Positions 1 to 9,279 of a DNA stretch of 64,000 bases are shown here, piece by piece. The position numbers and the translations under genes were made by a program. Every line of letters begins with the position of its first letter. The stretch's first letter is position 1. Source of the DNA: Synechococcus sp. CBW1107 (lineage in GTDB: Bacteria > Cyanobacteriota > Cyanobacteriia > PCC-6307 > Cyanobiaceae); assembly GCF_015841355.1 (NCBI RefSeq), contig NZ_CP064908.1, forward strand, positions 1,550,001 through 1,614,000, written 5' to 3'. Below the pieces are notes generated by a model that did no database searches, was not told the DNA's origin, and saw only the letters and a program-made list of their open reading frames with translations.

Positions 1-288
1 CGGACCTACAACGAGACCCACGGCATCACCCCCAGCGCTGCCGGCAAACGAGCCGGCAATGCCATTCTCAGTTTTCTGGAGGTGTCCAGGCGCGCTCAGG
101 ATGAGGCGCCGACAGCCGAAGCTGAGCCGGCATCCTTCGCGATGGTGCCCCTCGATGCCCTGCCGGAGCTGATTCTGGAGCTGGAGGACAAGATGAAGGC
201 CGCTGCCAAGAACCTGGAATTCGAGGAGGCCGCCAATCTTCGCGATCGCATCAAGAAGCTGCGCCAGAAACTCGTCGGCCGCACCTGA
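1..288 (+). CDS. uvrB: UvrB excinuclease subunit, C-terminal fragment (5' end outside window)
   Basis: The reading frame is open from base 1 and ends at TGA 286-288, giving 95 residues of a protein that begins outside the window. It opens with [16 protein letters not shown], which matches the tail of the UvrB helicase core, and ends with a UVR motif ([19 protein letters not shown] then LRDRIKKLR), the coiled hairpin by which UvrB binds UvrC. UvrB loads onto damaged DNA with UvrA and then recruits UvrC for nucleotide excision repair. The stretch between the two parts (about residues 35-55) is Ala/Glu-rich and probably a linker. A GCGATCGC (HIP1-type) octamer common in cyanobacterial genomes lies at 242-249. 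Confidence 0.93.
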   Translation, partial: RTYNETHGITPSAAGKRAGNAILSFLEVSRRAQDEAPTAEAEPASFAMVPLDALPELILELEDKMKAAAKNLEFEEAANLRDRIKKLRQKLVGRT

Positions 289-328
289 GTTGACCTGTGG
301 CTGCCGGCTGGTCGAGCCGCTTCGAGCT

Positions 329-1663
329 TCAGCGGCCGGCGGCCTTGAGCACGATCTTGATCGTCTTGACCAGGATGAGCAGATCCAGCCAGACGCTGCA
401 GTTGCGCAGATAGAAGAGGTCGTAACTGAGTTTCAGTTCAGCGTCCTCAACCGTGGAGGTGTACGGCATGTTCACCTGGGCCCAGCCGCTCAGGCCCGGC
501 CGGATCCAGTGACGCAGGCGGTAGTTGGGAATGCACTGTTCCAGGTCCGTCTCCAGCTCGGGTCGCTCCGGGCGTGGACCGATCAGGCTCATCTCACCCC
601 GCAGCACATTGATCAGCTGCGGCAGCTCGTCGAGGCGGGTGCGCCGCAGCCAGAGGCCCACCGGTGTGATCCGTCCGTCGTTCGGACCCGACCAGATCGC
701 CTCCCCCTGTCCCTCCGCATCGGGGACCATCGTCCGCAGTTTGATCACCTCGAAGGACTTGCCCCTCAGGCCCGTGCGCTTCTGCCGGTAGAGCACCGGT
801 CCGCCATCGCCCAGGCGGATCAACGCGGCGGTGATGGCCAGCACCGGAGACGACAGCAGCAGCAGCAGCAGACTCACCATCACATCGGCATAGCGTTTGA
901 GCTGACGCTCGAAGCCACCACCGCGCTGCTCGCTGCGATCGGAGAACAGCAGCCATTGATCCTCCACCCAGTGGGGCGGGATGCGCTGCAGCTCCTGTTC
1001 CGCCGCCAGAGCCAGGGAGGTGACGGGCCGGCCCTCCGCCAGAGCCCTGGCGCAGGAGTCGAGTCCATCGGATTGCTTGAGCACCCCCTGACTGAGGGCA
1101 AGGCCGCAGGCCTCGTTGCCCTCGGTCCCCTGCATCAGCTGGACGATCTCCTGACCCAGCACATGGATGGAGGGGGCCTGAATGGCCCCGATGCGCTCCC
1201 ATTCAGCCCTGATCGCCTCCCGCTCGCCGGGAAGACTGACGATGTCCCACTGGTCCTGTCTGGTGGAGTGGGCCAGCTGGCGCAGCAGCAGGCGCACGCC
1301 ACCGCTCCAGAGCGCCGCCAGGGTGAAGAGCGGCATCAGGCTGCCGCGGTGCAGCAGTGTCACTTCCGGTGACGTGCGCAGCAGCCAGCCCACAAGGGCA
1401 CCGGTGGCCGTGGTGGCCGCACTGGTGATGGCCAGGCGTAACACCAGCTGGCTCCAGCGCAGTCGCCTCGCCTTGAGGAGTGTGAACGACCCGAACAGCC
1501 AGCCGAGGCTGAGATAGATGACGACCAGCATCGCCAGCAGGCCCAGCTGGTTGTCCAGGAAGCCATTCCGTTCCCGGTCGATCCAGGCCGCCAGCAGGCA
1601 GACCCCGAGGGCATCCAGGCCCGCGGCCAGGGCCAGCCAGCGGCGGTGGCGCAACCAGTGCAC
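329..1663 (-). CDS. Polyprenyl-phosphate sugar-1-phosphate transferase (WbaP/CpsE-like)
   Basis: This 444-residue membrane protein should transfer a sugar-1-phosphate to undecaprenyl phosphate, the first committed step of many surface polysaccharides. The C-terminal half is the bacterial sugar transferase domain: a membrane hairpin after KRYADVMVSLLLLLLSS, then YRQKRTGLRGKSFEVIKLRT, then LPQLINVLRGEMSLIGPRPE, and finally RPGLSGWAQVN. The N-terminal half has about four hydrophobic segments, as in the long WbaP type, and no obvious complete Rossmann domain. The GTG start overlaps the lysC stop by one base, so the two are probably cotranscribed. A sugar transferase with no neighbouring glycan genes at this end is unusual; the glycan island begins about 7.5 kb away and may be its partner (inference). 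Confidence 0.85.
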   Translation of the reverse strand: MHWLRHRRWLALAAGLDALGVCLLAAWIDRERNGFLDNQLGLLAMLVVIYLSLGWLFGSFTLLKARRLRWSQLVLRLAITSAATTATGALVGWLLRTSPEVTLLHRGSLMPLFTLAALWSGGVRLLLRQLAHSTRQDQWDIVSLPGEREAIRAEWERIGAIQAPSIHVLGQEIVQLMQGTEGNEACGLALSQGVLKQSDGLDSCARALAEGRPVTSLALAAEQELQRIPPHWVEDQWLLFSDRSEQRGGGFERQLKRYADVMVSLLLLLLSSPVLAITAALIRLGDGGPVLYRQKRTGLRGKSFEVIKLRTMVPDAEGQGEAIWSGPNDGRITPVGLWLRRTRLDELPQLINVLRGEMSLIGPRPERPELETDLEQCIPNYRLRHWIRPGLSGWAQVNMPYTSTVEDAELKLSYDLFYLRNCSVWLDLLILVKTIKIVLKAAGR

Positions 1664-3468
1664 TAGGCCATGGCCTCCTGCGCCGTGGTGGTGCTGTCGC
1701 CCAGCTGGAAGCAGGCATGCACCGCCTGGAGCGCTTTGACCCCATCGGCTTCCGCCACCACACAGCTGGTGCGGATTTCGCTGGTGGCGATCATCTCGAT
1801 GTTCACTCCGGCCTCCGCCAGGGCCCGGAACATGCGGGCGGCGGTGCCGGGGGTGCAGGGCATGCCCGCGCCCACGGCGCTCACCCGGGCGATGGCCAGG
1901 CCTTCTTCGAAGCGGGCCTCGGGCCAGGGGGCGAGCACCGGTTGCAGGGCGCCGCGGGCTCGGTTGAGATCGTCACGACGCAGGGTGAAGCTCATGTCGC
2001 GGCTGAGCTGCGAGCCGGACCCGTGGGTGCGCTCCGACTGGACGATGGTGTCGAGACTGATGCCGGCGTCGGCCAGGGCCCGGCAGACGGCCGCGGCCGT
2101 GCCGGGCCGGTCGGGAACCTGGCGGACCACCACCTGGGCCTGGTTGCGGTCGAGGGCCACGCCGCGCACCGCCGGATCGCTCACGTCACAGGGGAGCGGG
2201 TTCTGGCGCAGCTGGTGCTCCTGCAGCTCGAACACCTCGGCGGCGGCACGCAGGGCACGCGCACCCTGGCTGCCTTCCACCAGGCAGCTCACCTTCACTT
2301 CACTGGTGGCGATCATGCGCAGGTTGATGCCGTACCGGGCCAGGGTGTCGAACAGGCGCGCGGCGATGCCCGGCCGCCCCATGATCCCGGCCCCGGAAAT
2401 ACTCAGCTTGGCCAGCCCCGCCTGGGTGCTCAGGGCGCTCTCCTCCACCCCCAGCTCCTGGAGCAGGCCCCGGCAGACCTCGCGGGCCGCCTCCAGCTGG
2501 CTCTCCGAGAGTGTGAAGGCGATGTCGTTGCTGGCGCCGACATGGGTGGCCTGCACGATCAGATCCACGTTCAGCCCCGCCGTGGAAAGGGCCTCGAACA
2601 GCAGGGCGGCCACCCCGGGATGGTCAGGCACCCGGGTCAGGGCCAGCACCGCCTGCTGGTTCTCCAGATCCGCCCCATCCACCGGACGGCCCAGCTCAAG
2701 CCCCTCACTGCCGATCGGCCTGGGCCTGCCGCTGGTGAGCCGGGTGCCGGGGGCGTCGCTCCAGCTCGAGCGCACCACCAGGGGCACGCCGTAGTTGCGG
2801 GCGATCTCGACGGCGCGGGGATGCAGCACCGCCGCGCCGAGGCTGGCCAGCTCCAGCATCTCGTTGCAGCTCACCTCCTCCATCAGGCGGGCCTCGCTCA
2901 CCTGGCGCGGGTCGGTGGTGAGCACCCCGGGCACATCGGTGTAGATCTCGCAGGCGTCAGCCCCCAGCGCCGCGGCCAGGGCCACGGCCGAGGTGTCGGA
3001 GCCGCCCCGGCCCAGGGTGGTGATCTCGGGCGTGCCGGCACTGCCGCTGCTGGTGCCCTGGAAGCCGGCCACCACCACCACCTGGCCATCCTCGAGCCGT
3101 TTGCGCAGCCGCTCGGTGCGCACCTCGAGGATGCGGGCGCGGCCATGGGCCGATTCGGTCACGATGCCCACCTGCGGTCCCGTCATCGACACGGCAGGCA
3201 CGCCGATGCTGTGCAGGGCCATCGCCAGCAGGGCGATCGACACCTGCTCGCCCGTGGCCAGAAGCATGTCCATCTCCCGCTGGGGGGGGTCTGAGCAGAG
3301 GGCCCGCGCCAGGGAGGTGAGCTCATCGGTGGTGTGGCCCATTGCCGAGACCACGATCACCAGGTCGTGACCCTGTTCGCGGCTGGCGGCGATCCGCTGC
3401 GCCACCGCCTGGATCCGCTCCACGCTGCCGACGGAGGTTCCCCCGAATTTCTGAACCAGCAGGGCCAT
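1663..3468 (-). CDS. lysC: Aspartate kinase with four ACT domains
   Basis: The 601-residue enzyme phosphorylates L-aspartate, opening the pathway to lysine, threonine, methionine and diaminopimelate. The ATG at 3468 puts the signature KFGGTSVGS at residues 6-14. The kinase domain (about 1-250) includes GRGGSDTSAVALAAALGA and the EIYTDVPGVLTTDPR segment. Two pairs of ACT domains follow, each pair showing the FTL.../CLV or CVV pattern, so four in all. That is the long cyanobacterial form, which feedback inhibition by lysine and threonine is known to control. The frame stays open 87 bases upstream to 3555, but that extension does not look like the family. It ends one base into the sugar transferase gene. 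Confidence 0.95.
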   Translation of the reverse strand: MALLVQKFGGTSVGSVERIQAVAQRIAASREQGHDLVIVVSAMGHTTDELTSLARALCSDPPQREMDMLLATGEQVSIALLAMALHSIGVPAVSMTGPQVGIVTESAHGRARILEVRTERLRKRLEDGQVVVVAGFQGTSSGSAGTPEITTLGRGGSDTSAVALAAALGADACEIYTDVPGVLTTDPRQVSEARLMEEVSCNEMLELASLGAAVLHPRAVEIARNYGVPLVVRSSWSDAPGTRLTSGRPRPIGSEGLELGRPVDGADLENQQAVLALTRVPDHPGVAALLFEALSTAGLNVDLIVQATHVGASNDIAFTLSESQLEAAREVCRGLLQELGVEESALSTQAGLAKLSISGAGIMGRPGIAARLFDTLARYGINLRMIATSEVKVSCLVEGSQGARALRAAAEVFELQEHQLRQNPLPCDVSDPAVRGVALDRNQAQVVVRQVPDRPGTAAAVCRALADAGISLDTIVQSERTHGSGSQLSRDMSFTLRRDDLNRARGALQPVLAPWPEARFEEGLAIARVSAVGAGMPCTPGTAARMFRALAEAGVNIEMIATSEIRTSCVVAEADGVKALQAVHACFQLGDSTTTAQEAMA

Positions 3469-3499
3469 TCCGGTCGGCAGATGTGATGGGATGCCGCGA

Positions 3500-4468
3500 T
3501 TATCGGGCTGTGGCCAGCAGCAGCCCATCGCGGAAGGCTTCACCGGCCTCGGCACCCCGTTTGAGGGCGGCCTCCACCTCCAGCACCTGGGCCAGCAGGG
3601 TCAGCAGCCTGGAGGGGGGCCGCCCGCGGATCTGCCGGCGCATGACGTAGATCCGCTTGGGGTTGCCGATGCCGGCGGCCTTGGCAATCACGGCCACGTC
3701 CTGCTCGCCGCGGGTCTCCAGCAAACTGACCCACAGCCAGCCTCTGACCTGGCTGGTGAGCGAGGCCACCAGCCGCAGCGGAGGCTCCCCCGCCTGCAGC
3801 AGATCATCGACCAGGGCAATCGCCGCGCCGGCGTTCCCCTCCAGCAGGGCATCTCCCACCGCCAGGCTGGTGGTGCTGTGGCCGCCCACTAGGGCCGCCA
3901 CAGCCGCCACCTGAACCGGGGCCTCGCCGCTGTAGAGAGCCAGCTTCTCCAGCTCGCTGCTCAGCCGGGCGCTGTCGCTGCCGATCGTCTCGGCCAGGGC
4001 CTCCGCCGCCCCCGCCGCCAGCTTCACCCCCAGCTCGCGGGCGGTGCGCGCCACCAGCTCCACCTGGCCGGCCCCATCCCAGGAGGAGGGCAGCTGAAAG
4101 CTCTTCTCCAGGGCCCGCTCGCGCAGCGCCTTGGTGGTCCGCAGGCGGGCATCGGGTTTGCCGCTGCTCACCAGCACCAGGTGACAGCTCTCGGGGATCA
4201 GATCCAGACAGGCATCCAGCTGGCCTGCCAGCTCGGCGGAACAGGGGCTGGTGAAGGGACTGCGCTGCACCAGGACCAGCCGGGCGCCGCTGCCGAAGGG
4301 CGGGGTCCGCGCTTCGCTCAGGGCCTGGGCGGCCTGGGCGTTGTCGGATCCATCGAGACGGGTGAGGTTGATGCTGTGCCAGGCCGGATCCACCTCCCTG
4401 CTGATCAGCTCATCGACCGCCCGGGTCCTGGCGGCTTCGTCGTCACCCCAGTAGAGATGGATGGGCAT
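3500..4468 (-). CDS. holA: DNA polymerase III delta subunit
   Basis: A 322-residue protein matching the clamp-loader delta subunit, which opens the beta sliding clamp and binds the gamma/tau ATPases. The family pattern is visible: an N-terminal MPIHLYWGDDE strand, a degenerate AAA+ domain without a Walker A site, the segment LVLVQRSPF, and a C-terminal helical domain with LRGWLWVSLL-type helices ending in KRGAEAGEAFRDGLLLA. The ATG at 4466-4468 (read on the minus strand) overlaps the start of the divergent cobH gene. The gap to lysC downstream is 31 bases. Confidence 0.88.
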   Translation of the reverse strand: MPIHLYWGDDEAARTRAVDELISREVDPAWHSINLTRLDGSDNAQAAQALSEARTPPFGSGARLVLVQRSPFTSPCSAELAGQLDACLDLIPESCHLVLVSSGKPDARLRTTKALRERALEKSFQLPSSWDGAGQVELVARTARELGVKLAAGAAEALAETIGSDSARLSSELEKLALYSGEAPVQVAAVAALVGGHSTTSLAVGDALLEGNAGAAIALVDDLLQAGEPPLRLVASLTSQVRGWLWVSLLETRGEQDVAVIAKAAGIGNPKRIYVMRRQIRGRPPSRLLTLLAQVLEVEAALKRGAEAGEAFRDGLLLATAR

Positions 4469-5534
4469 GGGGCGGCCTGGCTTGGATCTGGATCATCCGA
4501 TCTTCAGCGAAAGTGTGCGGCGCATCCGCCAGTGGCTGGGCCCCACCGGTCTGGATCCGGTGCAGCAGGAGGTGCTGGAGCGACTCGTGCACAGCAGTGG
4601 CGATCTGACCATCGCCGCCGACCTGCGCTTCAGTGCGGACGCTTGCGCCATCGGGCTCGCGGCTTTGGCAGGGGGCGCTGTGATCCTCACCGACACGGCC
4701 ATGGCAGCCGCGGCGGTGTCGCCGATGGCCCGGCGCACCTTCGCCAATCCGGTGCGCAGCATCCTTGAGTGGGCACCGGATGCGGCACCGCCCGGGGGCA
4801 CCCGCAGCGCCGAGGGCCTGGAAGCGGCCCTGGCGGCCTGTCCCGGCGCGGTGGTGCTGATCGGCAGTGCCCCCACCGCTCTGGAGCGCCTGCTCGATCA
4901 GCCCCGCGGCCCCAGCCGGCCAGCCCTGGTGATCGGCATGCCGGTGGGCTTCGTGGGGGTGGCGGAGAGCAAGCGGCGGTTGGCCGCCAGTGATCTGACC
5001 CAGATCCGGCTCGACGGCAGCCGGGGTGGTGCCGGCCTGGTTGGAGCCACCTGCAACGCCCTGCTGCGCCGGGCCTGGCTGGAGGCGTCTCCCCCGCCAC
5101 CAGGCACTCTCCTCCCGGCAGTCGGGCCGGAGCTGCCTGACGGCCGGCCGCTGCCCCGGGTCCCTGTGTCGGTGGGGGAGCTGATCGACAAGCTCACCAT
5201 CCTGGCAATCAAGCGCGAGCGCATTCAGGAGCCTGAGCGTGCCTGCCTCGTCAGAGCCGAGCTCGATCAGCTGCAGGCGGTGGCCCGGCAGCTGGGCCTC
5301 GGAGCGGACCATGGGGTCGTGGCGGAGCTGGGCCGGCGGCTCGAGGGGGTGAACAGGGAGCTCTGGGATGTGGAGGAGGCGATCCGTGCCCAGGAGCGGG
5401 CCGGATGCTTCGATGCCACTTTCATTGCCCTGGCGCGTTCGGTGTATCGCCTCAACGATGAGAGGGCCGCGCTCAAGCGCCGCATCAGTGAGTGGAGCGG
5501 CTCGGCCCTGGTGGAGGTGAAGTCCTACGGCTGA
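4461..5534 (+). CDS. cobH: Precorrin-8X methylmutase fused to a DUF6165 domain
   Basis: Residues 1-209 are a complete precorrin-8X methylmutase (CobH/CbiC), which moves the C-11 methyl group to C-12 to form hydrogenobyrinate in cobalamin synthesis. The likely catalytic histidine is His44 in RLVHSSGD, and FANPVRSILEW and IGMPVGFVGVAESK follow. After a Pro-rich linker (210-233) the frame continues without a stop into a DUF6165 domain (234-357): PVSVGELIDKLTILAIK, LWDVEEAIR, ARSVYRLNDERAALKR, and a terminal SALVEVKSYG. CobH alone is normally about 210 residues, so this is a real in-frame fusion in the given sequence. DUF6165 has no known function; it is usually a separate small protein. A second ATG at 4467 is equally possible. 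It converges on mutS with one base between stops. Confidence 0.85.
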   Translation: MGMGRPGLDLDHPIFSESVRRIRQWLGPTGLDPVQQEVLERLVHSSGDLTIAADLRFSADACAIGLAALAGGAVILTDTAMAAAAVSPMARRTFANPVRSILEWAPDAAPPGGTRSAEGLEAALAACPGAVVLIGSAPTALERLLDQPRGPSRPALVIGMPVGFVGVAESKRRLAASDLTQIRLDGSRGGAGLVGATCNALLRRAWLEASPPPPGTLLPAVGPELPDGRPLPRVPVSVGELIDKLTILAIKRERIQEPERACLVRAELDQLQAVARQLGLGADHGVVAELGRRLEGVNRELWDVEEAIRAQERAGCFDATFIALARSVYRLNDERAALKRRISEWSGSALVEVKSYG

Positions 5535-5535
5535 T

Positions 5536-8286
5536 TCAGGCTGCGGCCTGGAGACCCACGGCCACATGACTGTTGGCCTCGATCCGCCCCAGCACCTGGC
5601 GGGCCCGCTGCACCACCTGGGGCGGCACGCCCGCCAGGCGGGCCGCCTCGATGCCGTAGCTCCGGCTGGCGCCGCCCGGACGCACCTGGTGCAGAAAGAG
5701 GAGGCGGTCGCCAGTTTCCTCCACCAGCACCTGGTAGTTGGCGACACCCGGCAGCAGCGAGGCCAGTTCGTTGAGCTCGTGGTAATGGGTGGCGAACACC
5801 GCCCGTGCCCGCAGCCCCGCCGCCAGGTGCTCCGCCACGGCCCAGGCGATCGAGAGGCCATCGAAGGTGGCGGTGCCGCGGCCGATCTCATCGAGAAGCA
5901 CCAGGGAGCGGTCGGTGGCGTGGTGAAGGATGTTGGCGGTCTCGGCCATCTCCACCATGAAGGTGGACTGGCCGCTGGCCAGGTCATCGACGGCCCCCAC
6001 CCGGGTGAAGATGCGATCGGCCAGGCCGAGGCGGGCTGATCGGGCTGGAATCCAGCTGCCGATCTGCGCCATCAGCTGCAGCAATCCGTTCTGGCGCAGG
6101 TAGCAGCTCTTGCCGCTGGCGTTCGGCCCGGTGAGCACCACCAGGTCGGGGCGCCCCTCCTCACCCAGGTGCAGATCGTTGGCGCTGAACGACTCCTCCA
6201 CCAGGAGTTGCTCCACCACCGGGTGCCGTCCCGCCTCCACCTGAAGGCAGCGGCTGTGCTCCAGTTGCGGCCGGCAGTAGGCATGGCAGGCGGCCACCTC
6301 CGCCAGCGACGCCAGGGCATCGAGGCCCGCCACGCGCCGGGCGGCCTGACGGATCGGTCCGGCCAGCTCCCCCACCTGCTGTCGCAGCTGGCTGAACAGC
6401 TCGTATTCCCGTTGGGCCGCCCGGGCCCGGAGTTGCAGGATGCGGCCTTCGCGCGCCTTGAGCTCGGGGGTGACGAAGCGCTCCTCGTTGGCCAGGGTCT
6501 GACGGCGGATCCAGTGTTCGGGCACGTGCCCGGCACGCGCCCGGCTCACAGAAAGGAAGTAGCCGAAGCTGCGGTGGAACTGCAGCCGCAGAGTGGGAAT
6601 GCCGCTGCGACGGCGCTCCTCCTGCTCCTGCGCCGCCAGCCACCGGTCCTGATCGTCGAGCCGGTTGCGCAGTCCATCCAGGCGGCCGTCGACGCCGTCG
6701 TGGATCAGGCCGCCCTCACTGAGGCTGAGCGGTGGCGTGTCCACCAGGGTGTGGCGCACCAGGGCCGCCAGCTCTGCCAGCTCCGGATCGGTCTTCTGCA
6801 GGGGGCCGAACACGGCCGCGGTCGCTGGCTCCAGCAGGGCGGCGAGGCGGGGCAGGCGTTCCAGTCCATCGGCGAGGGCCACCAGATCGCGGGCGGAGGC
6901 GCTGCCGGCCCCGGCCCGTCCTGCCAGGCGCTCGAGATCACCCATGGGCCGCAGCAGCCGGCGCAGGGCCAGGCGCAGGGGCCGTTGCTGCACCAGCACA
7001 CCGATGCCGTCCTGGCGCCGCTCGATCGCCTCCAGCTCCATCAGGGGGGCGTCCAGCCAGCGTCGCAGTGCCCTGGCCCCCATGGCGGTCATGGTGCGAT
7101 CCAGGGCCCAGAGCAGCGACCCCTGAAACTGTCCATCCCGCTGGGTCTGGGTGATTTCCAGGTTGCGGCGGGTCTGGGCATCAAGCACCAGCTGATCGCC
7201 GCGCTGCTGGAGGGTGGGCCGATCCAGAGGGATGCGGTCGGCGATGGCGACCGCTGTCTCGTCGGTGACCGGCTGGGTGTCATCGAGATAGCGCACGAGG
7301 CCGCCGGCGGCTCTCAGGGCCAGGGGCGCCTCGCCCAGGCCCAGGCCCTCGAGGCTGGCCAGCTCGAAGCGCTCCATCAGGGTGCGGCGTGCCTCCGGCA
7401 TGGTGAAGGGAGTGAGCGGCAGCGGAGTGCGGTGGATCGACTCCGGCGCCCAGGCCGGCTCGCCGGACTCCGCAGTGGGCCAGAGAAGCTCGGCCGGCTC
7501 CAGCCGCAGCAGGTCCTGGTGCAGCTGATCGCTGCCCTGGCGCTGCATCAGCTGGAATTCGCCGGTGCTCACATCCGCCACAGCCAGCCCCCACTGCCCC
7601 TGCTCCAGCACCACAGCCGCCAGCCAGTTGTTGCGGCGTGCCGCCAGCATCCCTTCCTCCAGCACGGTGCCGGGGGTGAGAACGCGGGTGATCCCCCGCC
7701 TGAGCAGAGCGCCCGGGGCCGGTGTGCTCTCCAGCTGGTCGCAGAGGGCCACGGCCAGGCCACGGCGCACCAGTTCGCCGCAGTAGCGCTCGGCGGCGTG
7801 GTGGGGGATGCCGGCCATCGGCACCCGCCCGATCCGTTTGCCCCCCTCCTTTCCCGTGAGGGTGAGCTCCAGCAGCCGCGACACCCGGATGGCGTCCTCG
7901 AAGAAGCACTCGTAGAAGTCGCCGAGGCGGTACAGCAGCACCCGCTCGGGGTGAGCCGCCTTCAGCTCCACGTAGTGGCGCAGGACCGGTGGCAGGGCCT
8001 CGGGATCCACCAGGCCGTGGTGGTGCCAGGGGGGCAGGGTGTCGGCGGGATCTCCGGGCTCGGCCGGATCCGGGGGGCCGGCAGGCTCGGGACTCCCTGC
8101 GGGGACTTCGGTCCCCTTGCCCTGGCGCCGCCGGGGGCGGGCGGCCGCCTCCGCCATCAGGTCATCATCACTCTCGCCGGTGGGGCCATCCGGGGAGGCT
8201 GTCCTGGCGGGACTGCTCGGGGTGGGGTCGGCTTCCAGGCCAAGGGCAGCCACCAGCGAGAGCTGTTCTTCCGGCGGCGTGGCCAC
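5536..8286 (-). CDS. mutS: DNA mismatch repair protein MutS
   Basis: The 916-residue ATPase recognises base mismatches and small loops. The mismatch-reading Phe-X-Glu motif is visible in [11 protein letters not shown] after an N-terminal extension of about 110 Ala/Pro/Asp-rich residues that looks disordered. The connector, lever and clamp domains follow, then the ATPase: Walker [14 protein letters not shown], Walker [17 protein letters not shown], and FATHYHEL. The C-terminal end [16 protein letters not shown] fits the family. The GTG at 8286 is the first start in the open frame; a later start inside the disordered extension cannot be excluded. It converges with the cobH fusion gene. Confidence 0.95.
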   Translation of the reverse strand: MATPPEEQLSLVAALGLEADPTPSSPARTASPDGPTGESDDDLMAEAAARPRRRQGKGTEVPAGSPEPAGPPDPAEPGDPADTLPPWHHHGLVDPEALPPVLRHYVELKAAHPERVLLYRLGDFYECFFEDAIRVSRLLELTLTGKEGGKRIGRVPMAGIPHHAAERYCGELVRRGLAVALCDQLESTPAPGALLRRGITRVLTPGTVLEEGMLAARRNNWLAAVVLEQGQWGLAVADVSTGEFQLMQRQGSDQLHQDLLRLEPAELLWPTAESGEPAWAPESIHRTPLPLTPFTMPEARRTLMERFELASLEGLGLGEAPLALRAAGGLVRYLDDTQPVTDETAVAIADRIPLDRPTLQQRGDQLVLDAQTRRNLEITQTQRDGQFQGSLLWALDRTMTAMGARALRRWLDAPLMELEAIERRQDGIGVLVQQRPLRLALRRLLRPMGDLERLAGRAGAGSASARDLVALADGLERLPRLAALLEPATAAVFGPLQKTDPELAELAALVRHTLVDTPPLSLSEGGLIHDGVDGRLDGLRNRLDDQDRWLAAQEQEERRRSGIPTLRLQFHRSFGYFLSVSRARAGHVPEHWIRRQTLANEERFVTPELKAREGRILQLRARAAQREYELFSQLRQQVGELAGPIRQAARRVAGLDALASLAEVAACHAYCRPQLEHSRCLQVEAGRHPVVEQLLVEESFSANDLHLGEEGRPDLVVLTGPNASGKSCYLRQNGLLQLMAQIGSWIPARSARLGLADRIFTRVGAVDDLASGQSTFMVEMAETANILHHATDRSLVLLDEIGRGTATFDGLSIAWAVAEHLAAGLRARAVFATHYHELNELASLLPGVANYQVLVEETGDRLLFLHQVRPGGASRSYGIEAARLAGVPPQVVQRARQVLGRIEANSHVAVGLQAAA

Positions 8287-8488
8287 GGCTTGCTCAGGGC
8301 TGGGGCGATCGTAGGAGGGATCAGTCGAAGCCCAGCGTCAGCCTGGCGGGGCTCGCGCCTTGGCACTCCCCACAACTTGTGAAGGATGCCGCGCGAGGGC
8401 CGGAAAACCCTGGAAGCCCCATGGGAGAATCCAGCCACTGCCTGCCCCGGCCCGTGTGCCAGGGACCGCGCACCCCGCCCTCCCAACC

Positions 8489-8677
8489 ATGCAGATCCTC
8501 AACACCCTCACCGTTCTGGCCCTGGTGGTGATGTCGTTTGCCCTTGTGGTGGCGGTGCCGGTGCTCTACGCCAGTCCCGACGAGAGCGGCCGCTCCAACC
8601 GCCTGATCCTGCTCGGTGGTGCCGCCTGGGTTGCCCTGGTGCTGCTCAACTGGGGCATGAGCTACTTCGTGGCCTGA
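8489..8677 (+). CDS. psbZ: Photosystem II protein PsbZ
   Basis: A 62-residue protein with two membrane helices (about 3-23 and 39-60) separated by a short polar loop, [11 protein letters not shown], exactly the PsbZ (Ycf9) layout. PsbZ sits at the edge of the photosystem II core beside CP43 and affects PSII stability and its contact with antenna. The start ATG at 8489 follows the upstream mutS gene by about 200 bases, which must hold its promoter because the two genes diverge. The next gene, ribH, begins five bases after the stop. This gene is strong evidence for a cyanobacterial host. Confidence 0.93.
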   Translation: MQILNTLTVLALVVMSFALVVAVPVLYASPDESGRSNRLILLGGAAWVALVLLNWGMSYFVA

Positions 8678-8682
8678 GTCCA

Positions 8683-9186
8683 TTGACCGTTTTTGAAGGC
8701 CGCTTCACCGACATCGGCGGCTTGCGCATCGGCATCGTGGTGGGTCGTTTCAACGATCTGGTCACCGCCAAGCTGCTCAGTGCCTGCCTGGATGCCCTCT
8801 CCCGCCACGGCATCGACACCAGCCCCGGCAGCGAGCAGCTGGACCTGGCCTGGGTGCCCGGCAGCTTCGAGATTCCCCTGGTGGCCCAGCGCCTGGCAGC
8901 CTCGGGCCGCTACCAGGTGCTGATCACCCTGGGTGCGGTGATCAAGGGTGACACCCCCCACTTCGACTATGTCTGCGCTGAGGTGAGCAAGGGAGTGGCC
9001 GCCGTGTCGCGCAGCACCGGTGTGCCGGTGATCTTCGGCGTGCTCACCACCGACACCATGCAGCAGGCTCTCGAGCGTGCCGGCATCAAGAGCAACCTGG
9101 GCTGGAGCTATGCCCTTCAGGCGCTGGAGATGGGAAGCCTGATGGCGGCATTGCCTTCAGCAGGCTCAACCAACCCTCCGTCATGA
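8683..9186 (+). CDS. ribH: 6,7-dimethyl-8-ribityllumazine synthase
   Basis: The 167-residue enzyme condenses 5-amino-6-ribitylaminouracil with dihydroxybutanone phosphate, the penultimate step of riboflavin synthesis. Visible motifs are [17 protein letters not shown], the [13 protein letters not shown] active-site strand, [15 protein letters not shown] with the catalytic His, and [20 protein letters not shown]. The start is chosen as TTG 8683 because it gives the family N-terminus [10 protein letters not shown] and no ATG or GTG is available there; the frame itself is open further upstream inside psbZ. It is closely linked to psbZ and may be translated from the same transcript. This is the last core gene before the accessory island. 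Confidence 0.9.
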   Translation: MTVFEGRFTDIGGLRIGIVVGRFNDLVTAKLLSACLDALSRHGIDTSPGSEQLDLAWVPGSFEIPLVAQRLAASGRYQVLITLGAVIKGDTPHFDYVCAEVSKGVAAVSRSTGVPVIFGVLTTDTMQQALERAGIKSNLGWSYALQALEMGSLMAALPSAGSTNPPS

Positions 9187-9279
9187 GACGGACGCGGAAC
9201 GTCCTGTGAAGGTCGATTCCAGCCGCTCGATCGCTCTCGCTGCCGCCAAGGCTCGACAGGGATACGTCCGCCTGAGACG

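Noticed and set aside
1717-3294. A 525-residue open frame on the + strand.
   Set aside because: It is antisense to lysC, compositionally biased (His/Gly/Ala-rich), and matches nothing.
6169-8382. A 737-residue open frame on the + strand.
   Set aside because: Antisense of mutS, a by-product of high GC; codon use is not that of a gene.
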